Positions 38,201 through 49,869 of a DNA stretch of 64,000 nucleotides are shown here, in pieces. The notes below the pieces were generated by a model. That model saw only the letters and a program-made list of their open reading frames with translations. It was not told the DNA's origin and did no database searches. Positions within the stretch are counted from its first letter, which is position 1; every line of letters starts with the position of its first letter. The stretch is taken from contig JBITNC010000001.1 of the NCBI GenBank assembly GCA_050084985.1, positions 127,658,001-127,722,000 of the forward strand. Direction: 5' to 3'. The position numbers were made by a program, and so were the translations under genes. This stretch comes from Nageia nagi (Eukaryota > Pinophyta).

Positions 38201-39176
38201 TGATTTTTCTTTATGTATATGATCTTCTAATAACTGAGAATAATGATAAATTATTCAAGAGTGCATATCCAAACTTAAGGTAACATTTGAAATGATTGAT
38301 CTTGATCTCTTGCACTACTATCTTAAAATGCAAGTGTATCAATACAAAGATTGTACTTATCTCAATCAATCTAAGTATATATCAAACATCTTATAGAAGT
38401 TTGGAATGATAGTGTAGATATGCTAAGATCCCAATCTCTCCTAGAATCACTATTTCTTTGTGCTCCAACTCTTACTTAGCTGATGCTACAACTTATAGGT
38501 AATTAATTGGTAGTCTTTTGTATTTGACTATTTTTAAGTATGATATTACCTTTGCAGTGAATCTAATGGCTCAATTCATGTAGAAACCATATGTTGAGCA
38601 CCTTAATGTTGTTAAAAAAATCTTGAGGTATGTTGCAAAGATTAAGGATCTTGCTCTCAAGTATTCTAAGTTGCCCTTATTTATTCTCTCTAGATTCTCA
38701 TATTATGATTATGAAGGAGATAGAGATGATAGGAAATCAAACCTCTTCGTATGTGTTTAGCATTGGTTTAGATGCTATATTTTGGACTTTCAAGAAGTAA
38801 CCTACTATTTCTTTTTCCATCATATAAGCTGAATACTGATCCATATCTGTTGTAGCCTTGGAAGCTATTTAGCTAAGGCATCTTCTAAAAGAAATTGGGT
38901 ATGAGTAAGGTGGCTCATATTTTATTTTTTTAGATAATCAATTATCTATTTCTTTGGATAATAAATCTTGTGTTCCATTAGAGAAAAAAACATATGAAAA
39001 TCCATACCTATTTTATCAAGGAGAAGGTTTTTGATGGCATCATACACCTGGAGTATTATCCATCCATCTTAAAATTCATTGATTTGTTCACCAAGCCTCT
39101 CCTGAAAGCTCAATTTTGTAAGCTTAGAGATGCGATTAGGTTGATAAAGTTGCCCTCAAGGGGGACTAAAGTTTAA
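35229..39176 (+). pseudogene. Array unit B3 gag-pol, full length but broken
   Basis: Keeps the gag ATG (35229) with MGDSFLSKHILD, then a stop at about codon 19. Gag frames continue at 35324-35542 and 35546-36127. The knuckle near 36070 reads CNFYGIQGRK, with the second Cys and the His lost. The protease motif near 36233 is destroyed. GAG-pre-integrase lies at 36362-36709 and the integrase core at 36791-37129; the third catalytic residue is Lys (37096-37098) within an A-run that also shifts the frame. The RT box reads YVYD instead of YVDD near 38210. The RNase H end is at 38994-39176. The most decayed of the full-length units. Confidence 0.85.
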
Positions 39177-39460
39177 ATTCTTGTGTTAAATTCATGTTTG
39201 TGATGAAAACTCCCCACTTAGAGGATTTTATACTATATAGTATTGATTTTTTTGGACACCTTCATGGTAAGTTCTCTTTGCATGAGGAACTTGTTGTACA
39301 AATTCTTAAAAAAAGATTGACCAATCTAGCACTGTTTAGCTATCCATGTGTGAGGAACTCTTATGTGTATTTTAACACTTAAATTATCCATATATGAGGA
39401 ACTTGTATGTGCATGCTCTATTTTGTAATGATAGTCAACACATATTTTATATATAGCAAG

Positions 39461-39507
39461 TGACTATAAGTTTTGGCTTGGCATCTTTGTGATGAATTAT
39501 AGTGCAC
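39461..39507 (+). other. Conserved 3' hairpin, B3 copy
   Basis: ACTATAAGT (39463-39471) opposite AATTATAGT (39495-39503), with one mismatch near the loop; flanks TG and GCAC as in the other copies. Confidence 0.5.
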
Positions 39508-39880
39508 TATTGATCAATTCATTATGGCATTTGAGTGATTCATCTATCTTTATTGATATGAATATGTTGCATCTAAATGATCTTATTATTTAAGCTACTT
39601 ATGACTTATAGGTTCCTTTGAGATTGTAGGTTACTTACTTTTGGTATGCAAGCTCTTGGAGACTCTTCATGAATTCTAGTTGGATGAATACTTCATGTAC
39701 ATTGAAATCAATTGTGGTTGATTATTGTATTTGGTAAATTAGTGAGTAATGAACTAGATCTTTCTTCACAAATATATAAAAAGTTCTCATCTTCATTGTA
39801 TCTGTTTGGAGGAGAACTCTCTTACTTTCTCTCTTTCTTCTCTCTTATTCGCTCTATCCCAATATTGTATTAAGGGAGAG

Positions 39881-40363
39881 TGTTGGAATGTATAATGAAT
39901 TATTGGAAAGGTTATGTAATAATATTATATGTAATTTCACTAATACTTAAGGGTATAATTTGATATCTTAAGTGTTCTAGTTAATATGATAATGTAACTT
40001 GTCCTACACTAAATGTCATGAGCATGCCCCTTGGGTAAAAAGGATGTGCATGTAATGCTTTTGTACATTGCATAAGAGGGTAATAAAAAAGGGATTTTGG
40101 TATAAATAGAATGCTCCCTCTTTTTGATAACACAAACCAATTTATGGAGTAAAGCTATGCTATAGGATAGTGTTTAAGATATGAGTTAGGAGAATTGTAA
40201 GAGTTCATATTTGTTAAGAAGAGAGATCTAGTTAGTGGATGTACTTCTAGTTGGAGGAACCACTTACATCTTGTATTATATTTATAAATTTGTTAGATGT
40301 GTATTCTGAATTTTCATGTGATATTGGGAGTTTAGAGTTGTTCATGTTATAGTTTAATTCTAC
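39881..40363 (+). repeat. Array LTR3 (B-type)
   Basis: Starts TGTTGGAATG. The U3 palindrome is present but partly decayed (right arm AAGTGTTCTAGTTAA). TATAAATA is at 40101-40108. It ends ...TAATTCTAC followed by a T-run and no primer site, as in LTR1 and LTR2. Confidence 0.85.
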
Positions 40364-41828
40364 CTTTTTTTTTCTCACTTAAAATTCTATTGATTGTATC
40401 CTTTTTATTTTTAGTCCCTCCATTCAAGTCCTCTCTGTTGGCTGCTTGTCCCTTTTTTTTGTCTCTTTAGTATTAAAATTGACTTTTTGTGTAATTCTTA
40501 AAATGCACCTACCACTCCATTTAATTTCTTGGGTAAATGTTTTTTTTTCCTTCCTTGCAAGCAATATTTATTGCAAATTCTTTTAATCAAGTAATGGATG
40601 TCCATATGCCTTCTTCTTCATTAATGAGTGTCATAACTCATTAATCTCTTTCTGACTTGGAGTAGCATTTGAGATAAACTTAAATGATGACCTATTTAAG
40701 TATCTTGGAGAAAGGATACTACAAGTCTTCGAGGGAAATTAAAAAAAATGGGGTGGTTACTTAAATATTCTTAGTTAAAATTATTTTTGCAATTTTTTTT
40801 TAGTAAACATGACAAGGGAAATTTTTTTTACTTACATGGGCATTTTTTAGAGAATTTTTTCTAAGTATTTATCTTTTATGCAAACTTATAAGTGGACATA
40901 TGCAAGTTAAGGGAATGGTGCATATCTATTTTTTTAAGTTATGAATGATGCATATTTAACTTGAATCCTTGATGCCTCTATTTTTTTGCAAATATGGGCT
41001 TATGCAAACTATGGACCTATGTAAAGATGTACTTTAGGGGTTGGTAAACAAAATCTATTAGACATTTAGGTTTCAAATATTGAATGGATGATATTTTTAC
41101 TTATGCTCTTTTACTTCATGTTTCATATTTTAATTTATTTACTTATGCAATAAAAAATGCAAACATTGAAATGAGAAACCTCTTAAAATGAAAACATCCA
41201 CACGTACATTCTACAACATGACTTCTATGGGAGCCATGAGATGAGGATAGGCAGAGTGGAGCTTTTAAGTTCAACATTCAAGTGGTAAAAAATCCATACT
41301 TCTTAATTGTCTCTAAGTTCGCTGTTGGTCTAGACATAACTACAATAGGTGGACATGCATGTGTGTAGTGATACCACATGTTTGCACATCTATTCAGGGA
41401 TTATCCTGATAACTTAGGAGGAAAACTTGAAACCTAATCAAGATTAATAATGTGGTCCATCCAATAAACATCATAACCTTGGAAAATAGTAGGTACTTCT
41501 TGTGAGAGTATAATACTAACCAAGGTGAACTGGTTGAGGATTGGTAGTAGTTGGGCTCCTCTTATGTGGGCATCTAGGTGAAGGTCTAATTTTTAGATAA
41601 AAAATAAGCCTCAACAATGTCACTCTACATCTACGATTCTTGGTCATGATAAAAGTATTTGAGCATATGGGATGTATATTTGAGTTGTAAAACATTTGCA
41701 CTAGTGAATCAAATCAAGCATGTCTTAGTTAATTAAATGAAACATGTATTACTTACTTGGTTAAAGCTTAAACATATAATTTTATTTATTGAATCACATG
41801 CTTATTATTTCACATTCTTGTGTAGCAA

Positions 41829-44210
41829 ATGGGAGACTCCTTTTTACCCAAACACATTCTTGATGGTTCCAACTTTGGAAATTAGAAACCATGGATGAGA
41901 GCTAAATTGCAGGTAAGGAAAATTTGGCAATAGTGAATGAGAACCTTGTACCTCCTATAGATGAGAAGGAACTAGAGGCTTACAACACGAAGAATGAGTT
42001 GGCAACCTCCATGATCTTCTATGCAATTATAGATGATGTGCTTTTGATGATTTTCTATTCAACCTTGGTAAAGGAAGCTTGGGATAAGCTTAAGAAAATA
42101 TATCTTGGTTCAAAGTTTTCAATAAGGTTTACTATTTTCCAAAAGTTGCTTCAATCTCGTCAAGGGAAAGATGAAAATGTGGCTATCTACTTGAACAAAA
42201 TCATTGACCTAAGGACCCAACTTATTTGCTTGTGTGTGCAATTAGATCAATGATGAGTTTATGGTATTCATCATTCTTCAAATCCTTTCTTCAAAGTTTG
42301 AAAACATTATTATGGTTATGAAAATAAATTTTGATGATGAAGAAAAAGTCTTCTCTCTTGAGAACCTTTCTAGGCTTCTTTTAAAGCATGAGGAAACCCT
42401 TAATAAAAAGGTATTTCTTTCTTCTCCTAAAGATAATAATGTTGCTCTTGGAGCAACCAAAACTCCTTTTAAAAAGTTCAATTATCAAAATAAATCTTAT
42501 CCTTCTTCCTCCAAAAGGTTTGAAAAAAGAGGCAATGCCTACAATAATAGCAGAAATAATGGAAATAATAGAAATAACAATAACAATAAGAATAATGAAA
42601 ATAACAACTACTTCAAATAAAGAGATAGAAAAAGCAAAGCAAACAATCCATATCCTAAAGAAAAGTTTGATGGTAATTGTAACTTCTATAGCATACAAGG
42701 TCACAAAGAAGTTGATTGCTACATAAAGAAAAGAGAGGAAAAGAACAAAGGCAATGGTAATATAAAGAACTTCAAAGAAAAGAAAAATGTTCAAGCTAGT
42801 TTTGTTGCAGTGCTCTAATCCATGTCTCACTCTTTTTCATCTAATTAAATTGTTGATTTTGGGTGCACTAATCACTTATGCTTTGAAAAGAAAATGTTTG
42901 AGAACTTTCACAAGTATATAAATTTATGCGATTGTGATAGGTGATAACTCTACCCTTGAATTCCAAATAATTAAGAGTGTGTTAATTCATGAAAAGGTTC
43001 TTGAAAATGTTCTCTATGTTCCTAAGTTAAAGATGAACCTTCTCTCCATAATCTAAGTTGCTAGAAAAGGGTACTCATTTGAGTTCAACTTTCAATTTTG
43101 GTGCATTAAGAAAGGACTTAAGCAAGCACCACGAGCCTAGTATAGAAAGATTTTAGGGTACTTTGCAAATATTAGATTCTCCAAGTATTTTTTTAACTTT
43201 GATCTATTTGTGCTCAATCAAAAAAAAGATGCAGTCTTGATTCTCCTTTATGTGGATGATCTTCTTATAACTAAGAATAATGATGAAATCATTCAAGAGT
43301 GCATATCCAAACTTAAGGCAACATTTGAAATGACTGATCTTGATCTCTTGCTCTACTATCTTGGAATGTAAGTGTATAAATACAAAGATTGTACTTATCT
43401 TAATCAATCTAAGTATATATCAGACATCTTGCAAAAGTTTAGAGTGAAAGAGTGTAGATATTGTACGATCCTTGTCTCTCTTGGAATCACTATTTCTCTA
43501 TGCTCCAAGTCTCAGTAAGCTGATGCTACAACTTATGGTAATTAATTGATAGTATTTTGTATTTGACTATTTCCAAGCATGGTATTACCATTACAATGAA
43601 TCTGATGGTTTAATTCATGCAAAAATCATATGTTGAGCACCTCAATGTTGTTAAAGAAATCTTGAGGTATGTTGCAAGGACTAAGGAACTTACTCTCAAG
43701 TATTCTAAGTTGCCCTCATTTGTTTTCTTTTGATTCTTAGATTCTAACTATGGAGGAGATAAAGATGATAAGAAATCAACCTCTACATATGTGTTTAGAA
43801 TTTGTTCAGGTACTATCTCTTAGGCTTCCAAGAAGTAGCCATTATGTCTCTTTCCACTATAGAAATCGAATATCTATCCATATTAATTGCAACCCAAGAA
43901 GCTATTTGGATAAGGCATCTTCTGAAAGGAATTAAGTATGAGAAAGGTGGCTCATATTTGATTTATTTAGATAATCAATTAGCTATTTATTTGGTAAGAA
44001 TCTTGTGTTCCATTACATAACAAAACATATTAAAATCCATGCCCATTTTTTAGGGAGAAGGTTCTTGATGGCATCATACATCTAGAGTATTATCCATCCA
44101 CCTTAAACTCCATTGATTTTTTCACCAAGCCCCTTCCAAAACCTCAATTTTGTAAGCTTAGAGATACTATCAGGTTGGTGAATTTGCCCTCAAGGGGGAG
44201 TGAAGTTTGA
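41829..44210 (+). pseudogene. Array unit B4 gag-pol with a 1.6-kb internal deletion
   Basis: Gag starts at the ATG at 41829. Frames at 41924-42253 and 42261-42620 give UBN2-type Gag ending in an Asn-rich run (about 42540-42605). The zinc knuckle near 42675 reads CNFYSIQGHKEVDC, with the second Cys lost. Protease near 42850 is VDFGCTNH, with Asp kept. At about 43117-43123 the sequence jumps from the GAG-pre-integrase segment straight into RT (GLKQAPRA): the entire integrase and the first half of RT are gone, about 1580 bp compared with B3. The junction word GGACTTA exists on both sides of the deletion in B3 (as RGACTTA and GGACTTA). RT keeps LYVDDLL near 43250. RNase H ends at 44208-44210. Confidence 0.85.
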
Positions 44211-44497
44211 ATTCTTATGTTGAATTCATGTTTGTGATGATAACTTATCCCCTTGAAGGATTTTGTGTTGTATAGTGTTGATTTTATTGTAAACCTTCAT
44301 AGTAAGTTCTCTTTGCATGAGGAACTTGTTGTACAAATTTTAAAAAAAAGATTGGCCAATCTAGCATTGTTAATTTATCCATGTGTGAGGAACTCTTATG
44401 TGTCTTTTGATGTTGTTCAATTATCTATATTTGAGGAACTTGTATGTGCATGCTCTATTTTGTAGTGATAATCAACACATGTTTTATATATAGCAAG

Positions 44498-44544
44498 TGA
44501 CTATAAATTTTGGCTTGGCATCTATGTGATCATTTATAGTGCAC
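44498..44544 (+). other. Conserved 3' hairpin, B4 copy with a compensatory pair
   Basis: ACTATAAAT (44500-44508) pairs perfectly with ATTTATAGT (44532-44540). The G-C pair of the other copies has become A-T through changes on both arms. Confidence 0.6.
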
Positions 44545-44917
44545 CATTGATTAGTTCATGATGGAATTTGAGTGATTCATCTATCCTTATTGATGTGAAT
44601 ATGTTTTATCTAACTAATCTTATTATTTGAGCTGCTTATGACTTGCAAGTTCCTTTGAGATTATAGGTTACTTACTTTAGGTATGTAGGCTCTTGGAGAC
44701 TCTTCATGACTTCTAGTTGGATGACTACTTCATGTACATTGAACTTGGTTGTTGTTGATTATTGTATTTGTCAAAGTAGTGAGTCACAAACTAGATATTT
44801 CTTCACAAATATGTAAAAATTTCTCATCTTTGTTGTATCTATTTAGAGGATAACTCTCTTACTTTCTCTCGTTCTTCTCTCTTATTTGTTCTATCCCAAT
44901 ATTGCATTAAGGAGGAG

Positions 44918-45405
44918 TGTTGGAATGTATAATGCACTATTATAAAGGTTATGTAATAATCTTCTATATAAGTTCACTAATACTTAAGGGTATAATTTGA
45001 TACCTTAAGTATTTAAGTGAATATGATAATGTATCTTGTCCTACACTACATGTCATTAGCATGCTCTTTGAGTAAAAGGTATGTGCATGTCATGCTTTTG
45101 TACATTGGATAAAAGGGTTATCTAAAGAGGTATTTTGGCCTATAAATAGAAGGCTTCCTCTTTTTGATAACACGGATCAATTTGTGGAGTAAAGCTATGC
45201 TATATGATAGTGTTTAGGAGATGAGTTAGGAGAATTGTAAGAGTTTATATTTGCTAAGAAGAGAGATCTAGTTAGTGGATGTACTCTTAGTTGGAGGAAC
45301 CACTTATATCTTGTGTTATCTTTATGAGTTTGTTATATGTGTATTGTGAGCTTTCATGTGATCTTGGGAGTTTAGAGTTGTTCATGTTATAGTTCAATTC
45401 TCTCA
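44918..45405 (+). repeat. Array LTR4 (B-type), terminal
   Basis: Starts TGTTGGAATG after AAGGAGGAG. U3 palindrome at 44973-45021; TATAAATA at 45141-45148. It ends ...CAATTCTCTCA, the same end as the D LTR (TAATTCTCTCA), so this is the complete terminus. DNA unrelated to the element follows from 45406. Confidence 0.85.
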
Positions 45406-45639
45406 ATTTTTTATTTTCTTTTTTATCTTGGATATGTTATTTTTTGCTAAAAAATGATATATTTTATCAATATTTTTAGGAATCAGGTAACCTTCATTTG
45501 TTTTTATGGTCTAATCACTTGGATGTTTGGGATTCAAATTGATATGGTTGGTATAAATAAATTTGTTATTATTTATTTAAATTTAGAATATAATGAATAT
45601 AATAAGATCTAATATTGTTATCTTATTGTAGGAAAACTA

Positions 45640-46672
45640 AGTTTTTGTACATTAGGGTGCTGAAGAAACATGGCATGCACATAGAAAGCATGGAAAGTTA
45701 CACTTCTATTGCACTCTTGATGTTTGCCATGATTTTAGGGGTAAAGGATTTACCTAACATAGTTTTTGAAATGATCATAGAAAGTATACCAAATCACACA
45801 TAAATTTACCATATGTTGAGCATATGGGAAAAGAACATTCAACAAATTCTTATGTCAAAGAAAAGTATGCCAAGAAAAGGAAGGATATAGAAAAGGTTCC
45901 TAAAATATAGTAAAAATATCATTACAAGAATTTGAAAAATATTTCTTATAGAGAAGAACATGTGACGACATATCAGTTGTGTTCAAAGAAAAAGTAGGAA
46001 TGGGTTGATAAGAAAATGGAGGAGTATGACAACAAACAAAATAGAAAAAATATATAGATACTCATTGTAGAAAAGAGGCCATAAATGTTTTTATACAAAT
46101 CAACCTAAATGAAGAAGGCACCTGTATCAAAGATGAAGGTGGAGAGGTAAATGTTGCAAACATGGTAAAGATATTGCATTGTTTTAATTTTTTATTTGGT
46201 TTGAGTTAAAAAATAATATTACACTTATTTTATAATATATTTCATTATTTATTTTATTTTTAGGAATCTAAAAATAATTCCATTATTATCAACACTATTG
46301 AAACACAAATCAGTTCTCCTATGATTAACCTAAGTGTAACTCAATCAATGCTAGATACTTTTGTATCCTAGCAAGGAAAAGAGATATGAAATGTTATTTT
46401 TATTTTTGGAGAAATTTATTCACAAGAAAATATAATTTATTTTATTTCATTCATATTTACTTTTATTCCATGTAGGTACAAGGGAAAACAAATGAATCTC
46501 TTGTGCATGTGGGAGAAAAGGTATTCTTATGGGATATAAAAGAAAAATTATTGGAAAGGGGAATGTTTAGAACATTGATCCCAATATCATTTTCCATTGT
46601 TAAAGGATTGGCAAGGAAATGTTTCTTTACAAGTCACTCACTCTTATGAAGATGATGTTGACCTCCCATACC
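45640..46672 (+). pseudogene. CACTA/En-Spm-type coding remnant, left part
   Basis: Broken open stretches: a 62-codon frame at 45615-45803 (RVLKKHGMHIESM), then charged segments (KMEEYDNK near 46015), and finally 46600-46677, reading DWQGNVSLQVTHSYEDDVDL up to the insertion site. The last frame continues on the far side of element D at 56030 with NGAYSLG and VVGNFVIWS. That resembles the LP.P....LG.a.G.FV.WP motif of DUF8039-type segments in plant CACTA-related proteins. Assignment is tentative. The reading frame crosses the target duplication, so element D split it. Confidence 0.35.
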
Positions 46673-46677
46673 CTATC
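46673..46677. repeat. Target site duplication of element D, left
   Basis: CTATC immediately before the LTR terminus TGAGAGAATT; identical to 56025-56029. Confidence 0.95.
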
Positions 46678-47147
46678 TGAGAGAATTAGCACTACTCTAA
46701 TCCTCAAGGTCCAAGACTAGGAAACTCAATCACACAACATTCACACAAGATAACACAAGTGTAATGTGGTTCCTCCCTCCTTGGGAGTACATCCACAACT
46801 AGTATCTCAATTCTCAAGTATGCCCCTCTTACAACTATTCTCTTCCTCTCCTACACAAACTAGTAGAGTAATCTTACTCCAAAACTTAGATGTGTTACAA
46901 GAGGAGAGGCCCTCTATTTATAGCTTGAGAGCACCTCCCTAACCTCCCTTTAACCCAAGGGTAAGGTTAGGGTTACAATAAATGTGTGACCTAACTTTAA
47001 CCTACCAAATAACCCCATGGTTAGGTCAAAGTCCACACATAATAAAGAATTCAATTAATCCCTTAAGGTATCTACATATCCTTTAAGTGATTAATTGAAC
47101 TTACAAGGAGTTTAGATATTCACAATATTTCGTTACAAATTCTAACA
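46678..47147 (-). repeat. 3' LTR of element D
   Basis: 470 bp, TG...CA ends in element orientation (TGTTAGAATTTG ... TTCTCTCA). The TATA box on the reverse strand is TATAAATA at 46915-46922. Confidence 0.95.
47050..47099. repeat. U3 inverted repeat of LTR D
   Basis: Left arm TTCAATTAATCCCTTAAGG, right arm CTTTAAGTGATTAATTGAA, loop about 11 nt. The copy in the other LTR is at 55927-55976 and that of element E at 63435-63484. Confidence 0.75.
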
Positions 47148-47156
47148 CTCCCCCTT
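47148..47156 (-). other. Polypurine tract of element D
   Basis: AAGGGGGAG on the reverse strand directly next to the 3' LTR. Confidence 0.8.
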
Positions 47157-47536
47157 AATGCAATATTGGGATAGAGCGTAGAAGAGAGAAGAGAGAGAGT
47201 AAGAGAGAGTTCTCCTCCATAGAGATACAAGTGGAGATGAGAACATTTACATATTTGAGAATCTTTTGAGAACTAGTATGAGACTCACTACATTACCATT
47301 TGACAAAATGGTTTACAATACAATCATTAACCACAACTGGTTTCATTGTACATAGTAGTCGATCAACTTTAAGCTGACATGTGAGTCTCCATGAGCTTGC
47401 TTTCACAAGGTGAGTAACCTACATTTCTGAAGAAGATCCTGCATGCTACAAGCAACTCATGAACAAAATCAGTTAGATGCATCATATATTAAAACAAAAG
47501 AATCAAATAATGCCATCTTATAAATAACTGATTAAT

Positions 47537-47586
47537 GGTGCACTATAAGTCATCACAGAGATGCCAAGCCATCACTCATAGTCACC
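47537..47586 (-). other. Conserved 3' hairpin, element D copy
   Basis: On the element strand: GGTG + ACTATGAGT ... ACTTATAGT + bulged G + CACC. One pair is G-U. The outer GGTG/CACC corresponds to GGTA/TACC in element A. Confidence 0.65.
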
Positions 47587-47628
47587 TGTTGTATATAGAC
47601 ATGTGTTGATTATTAATAGAGTATAAAA

Positions 47629-48025
47629 ATTATACAACGAGTTTCTCACGTAGAGCAAACTCACCACAGAGGTATAGAATGTACAACAAGTTTGTCACGT
47701 AGAGCGAACTTACCACGGAGGTATATTAATTATATGCTCAAAAAATTGTACAATGAGTTTCTCACGCAGAGCAAACTCACCACGGAGGTATAAAATGTAC
47801 AATAAGTTTGTCATGCAAAGCAAACTTACCATGAAGGTATAAAATGTACAACAAGTTTGTCACGCGGAGCAAACTCACCATGGAGGTATAAAAATGTACA
47901 ACAAGTTTGTCACGTAGAGCAAACTTACCACGGAGGTATAAAATAATCAACACTCTATAACAACAATTGTACAACAAGTTTGTCACGTAGAGCAAACTTA
48001 TGATGGAGGTATAGAATGTACAATC
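47629..48025 (-). repeat. Seven tandem repeats of about 50 bp in the 3' region of D
   Basis: Units contain TACCTCCGTGGTGAGTTTGC, then TCTACGTGACAAACTTGTTG on the element strand. Spacing is about 48-65 bp, with two units carrying extra AT-rich inserts (near 47740 and 47945). The array units and element A have only one or two degenerate copies of this motif, so it has expanded in D. Confidence 0.85.
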
Positions 48026-48069
48026 AAAAAAGGCCTCTTAGAGGTGAAGTTGTCATTACTAATAAAAGT

Positions 48070-48769
48070 TCAAACTTCACTCCCCCTTGAGGGTAACTTC
48101 ACCAACCTAAGAGAATCCCTAAGCTTACTGAACTGAGCTTCAGGAAGGGGCTTGGTGAATAAATCAATGGAGTTTTTAGTAGATGGACAATACTCCAAGT
48201 GTATGATGTCATCTAGAACCTTCTCCCTGATAAAATGGGCTTGGATTTCCACATGTTTGGTTCTCTGATGGAACACAAAGATTCTTAGCCAAAGAGATAG
48301 CCGATTGATTATCTGAAGAAATAAGAGATGGGCCATTTTGCTTATACCCAATTTCATTTAGAAGATGCCTTAGCCAAATAGCTTCTTGAGTGGTAATAGA
48401 CATGGCTCGATATTCGACTTCGGTGGTAGAAAGAGTTACAGTAGGTTGCTTCTTGGAAGCCCAAGAGATAGCACCTGAACCAATGCTAAACACATATGCA
48501 GAGGTTGATTTTCTATCATCTCTATCTCCCCCATAATCAAAATCTAAGAACCCTGAGAGAACAATTGAGGGCACTTTGGAATACTTAAGAGCAAGATCCT
48601 TTATCCCTGCCACATACCTTAAGATTTGCTTAACAGCATTGAGGTGTTCAACATATGGTTTTTGCATGAATCGTGCCATCAGATTCACTACAAAGGCAAT
48701 ATCAATTTGAGAGATAGTCAGATACAAAAGACTACCAATCAATTGCCTATAAGCTATAACATCAGCCAA
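48070..48769 (-). pseudogene. Element D RNase H domain, one frameshift
   Basis: Open from 48769 to 48209 (186 codons): YRQLIGSLLYLT, then GFLDFDYGGDRDDRKSTSAY, with ISWASKKQPTVTLSTTEVEY and SSDNQSAISLAKN following. These are the Asp, Glu and Asp blocks of copia RNase H. Just after, in the region 48357-48209, the reading frame changes, and the second frame (to 48070) gives HVEIQAHFIREKV and DLFTKPLPEAQF, ending GSEV. Enzymatically it would remove template RNA during reverse transcription. The shift makes a full-length domain impossible in this copy. Confidence 0.85.
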
Positions 48770-48877
48770 CTAAGAATCTGAGCTCAATGATATAATGATT
48801 CCAGGAGAAATAGGTATTGCAGCATATCTACACTCCTCCATTCCAAACTTTTGTAAGATGTCTGATATATACTTAGA

Positions 48878-49522
48878 TTAACTAAGATAAGTACAATCTT
48901 TGTGTTGGTATACTTGCATTCCAAGATAGTAATGCAATAGACCTAGATCAATCATTTCAAATGTTGCCTTCAGTTTGGATATGCACTCTTGTATGGTTTC
49001 AATATTGGTGCCTATTATGAGAAGATCATCCACATAAAGGAGAATTAAGACCACATCTTTTCCTTGATTGAGTACATAGAGATCTGAGTCAGAGAAGCAC
49101 TTGGAAAAACCAATATCTGCAAAGAATTCTAAAATTTTCTTGTACCATGCTCTAGGTGCTTGTTTAAGTCCATACAAAGACTTCTTTAGCTTGCACACAA
49201 GAGACTCTTTTCCTTCTGGAATAAATCCTTTTGGTTGATTCATGTAGATTTCTACATCCAAGTCACCATTGAGAAATGCACTCTTGACATCAAGTTGGAA
49301 AACTTTCCATCCTTGAGTTGCAGAAAGAGCAAGGATTATCCTGACAGTAGGCATCTTGGCCATAGGAGAAAAGGTTTCCTTATAATCAATACCATATTTA
49401 TGAGCGAATCCTTTGGCCACTAACCTTGCTTTGTATTTTTCAACTTCTCCATCAGAATTGTACTTGACCTTGTATATCCATTTATTTCCAATCACATTTT
49501 TCTCATTGGGATAAGAAACCAA
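48878..49522 (-). pseudogene. Element D reverse transcriptase, open over 214 codons
   Basis: Contains NKWIYKVKYN, KARLVAKGFAHKYGIDYKET, QLDVKSAFLNGDL (first catalytic Asp), KSLYGLKQAPRAWY, and LLYVDDLLIIGTN (catalytic Asp pair) in order. This is the RVT_2 domain of Ty1/copia, the best preserved RT in the window with all three catalytic Asp residues present. It follows integrase, the copia order. A stop lies just before the RNase H frame (TAACTAAGATAAG region near 48877). It is part of a broken polyprotein, so activity is unlikely unless expressed as a fragment. Confidence 0.9.
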
Positions 49523-49869
49523 ATCCCAAGTTTCATTTTCATGAGTGCCTCATATTCAACTTTCATAGCTTCCATCCAACACTCTTGCTTGGAAGCTTCT
49601 TTGAATGTTGATGGCTCATTCATATTATCAATTTTGGCAAATAAGGATTTATTCAAGGTCATACTTCTTGTAATTCTCTAAGCTGGAGAATTTTGCTCTT
49701 GTGGTGACTTCCCTACATGATCATCCAACCAGTTAGGTGCAAGCATAGGATTATCTGAATTAGACACCTCAGCATTAGAATTTGTATCCTCAGGAAGTTC
49801 ATTGAACTTGACATCCCTAGAAACAAAGACTATTTTATGGGATGAGGAGTAGAGCCTGTAACCTCTATG

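Larger units (their letters stand above)
24508..45405 (+). mobile_element. Tandem array of copia elements sharing LTRs
   Basis: Structure read left to right: truncated internal region B1 (24508-26063), LTR1, internal B2, LTR2, internal B3, LTR3, internal B4, LTR4. Each internal region abuts a single LTR on each side; there are no paired LTRs or target duplications between units. Unit lengths (LTR start to LTR start) are 6885, 6932 and 5037 bp. LTR1-LTR3 all end ...TTCTAC and run straight into a C/T-rich tract with no TGGTATCA primer site, whereas LTR4 keeps the full end ...TTCTCTCA. The shared damaged junction argues that the array grew by duplication of a defective unit, not by separate insertions. 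Confidence 0.85.

Noticed and set aside
24508-45405. Three independent adjacent copia insertions
   Set aside because: Would need paired LTRs and target duplications at each boundary; only single LTRs are present.
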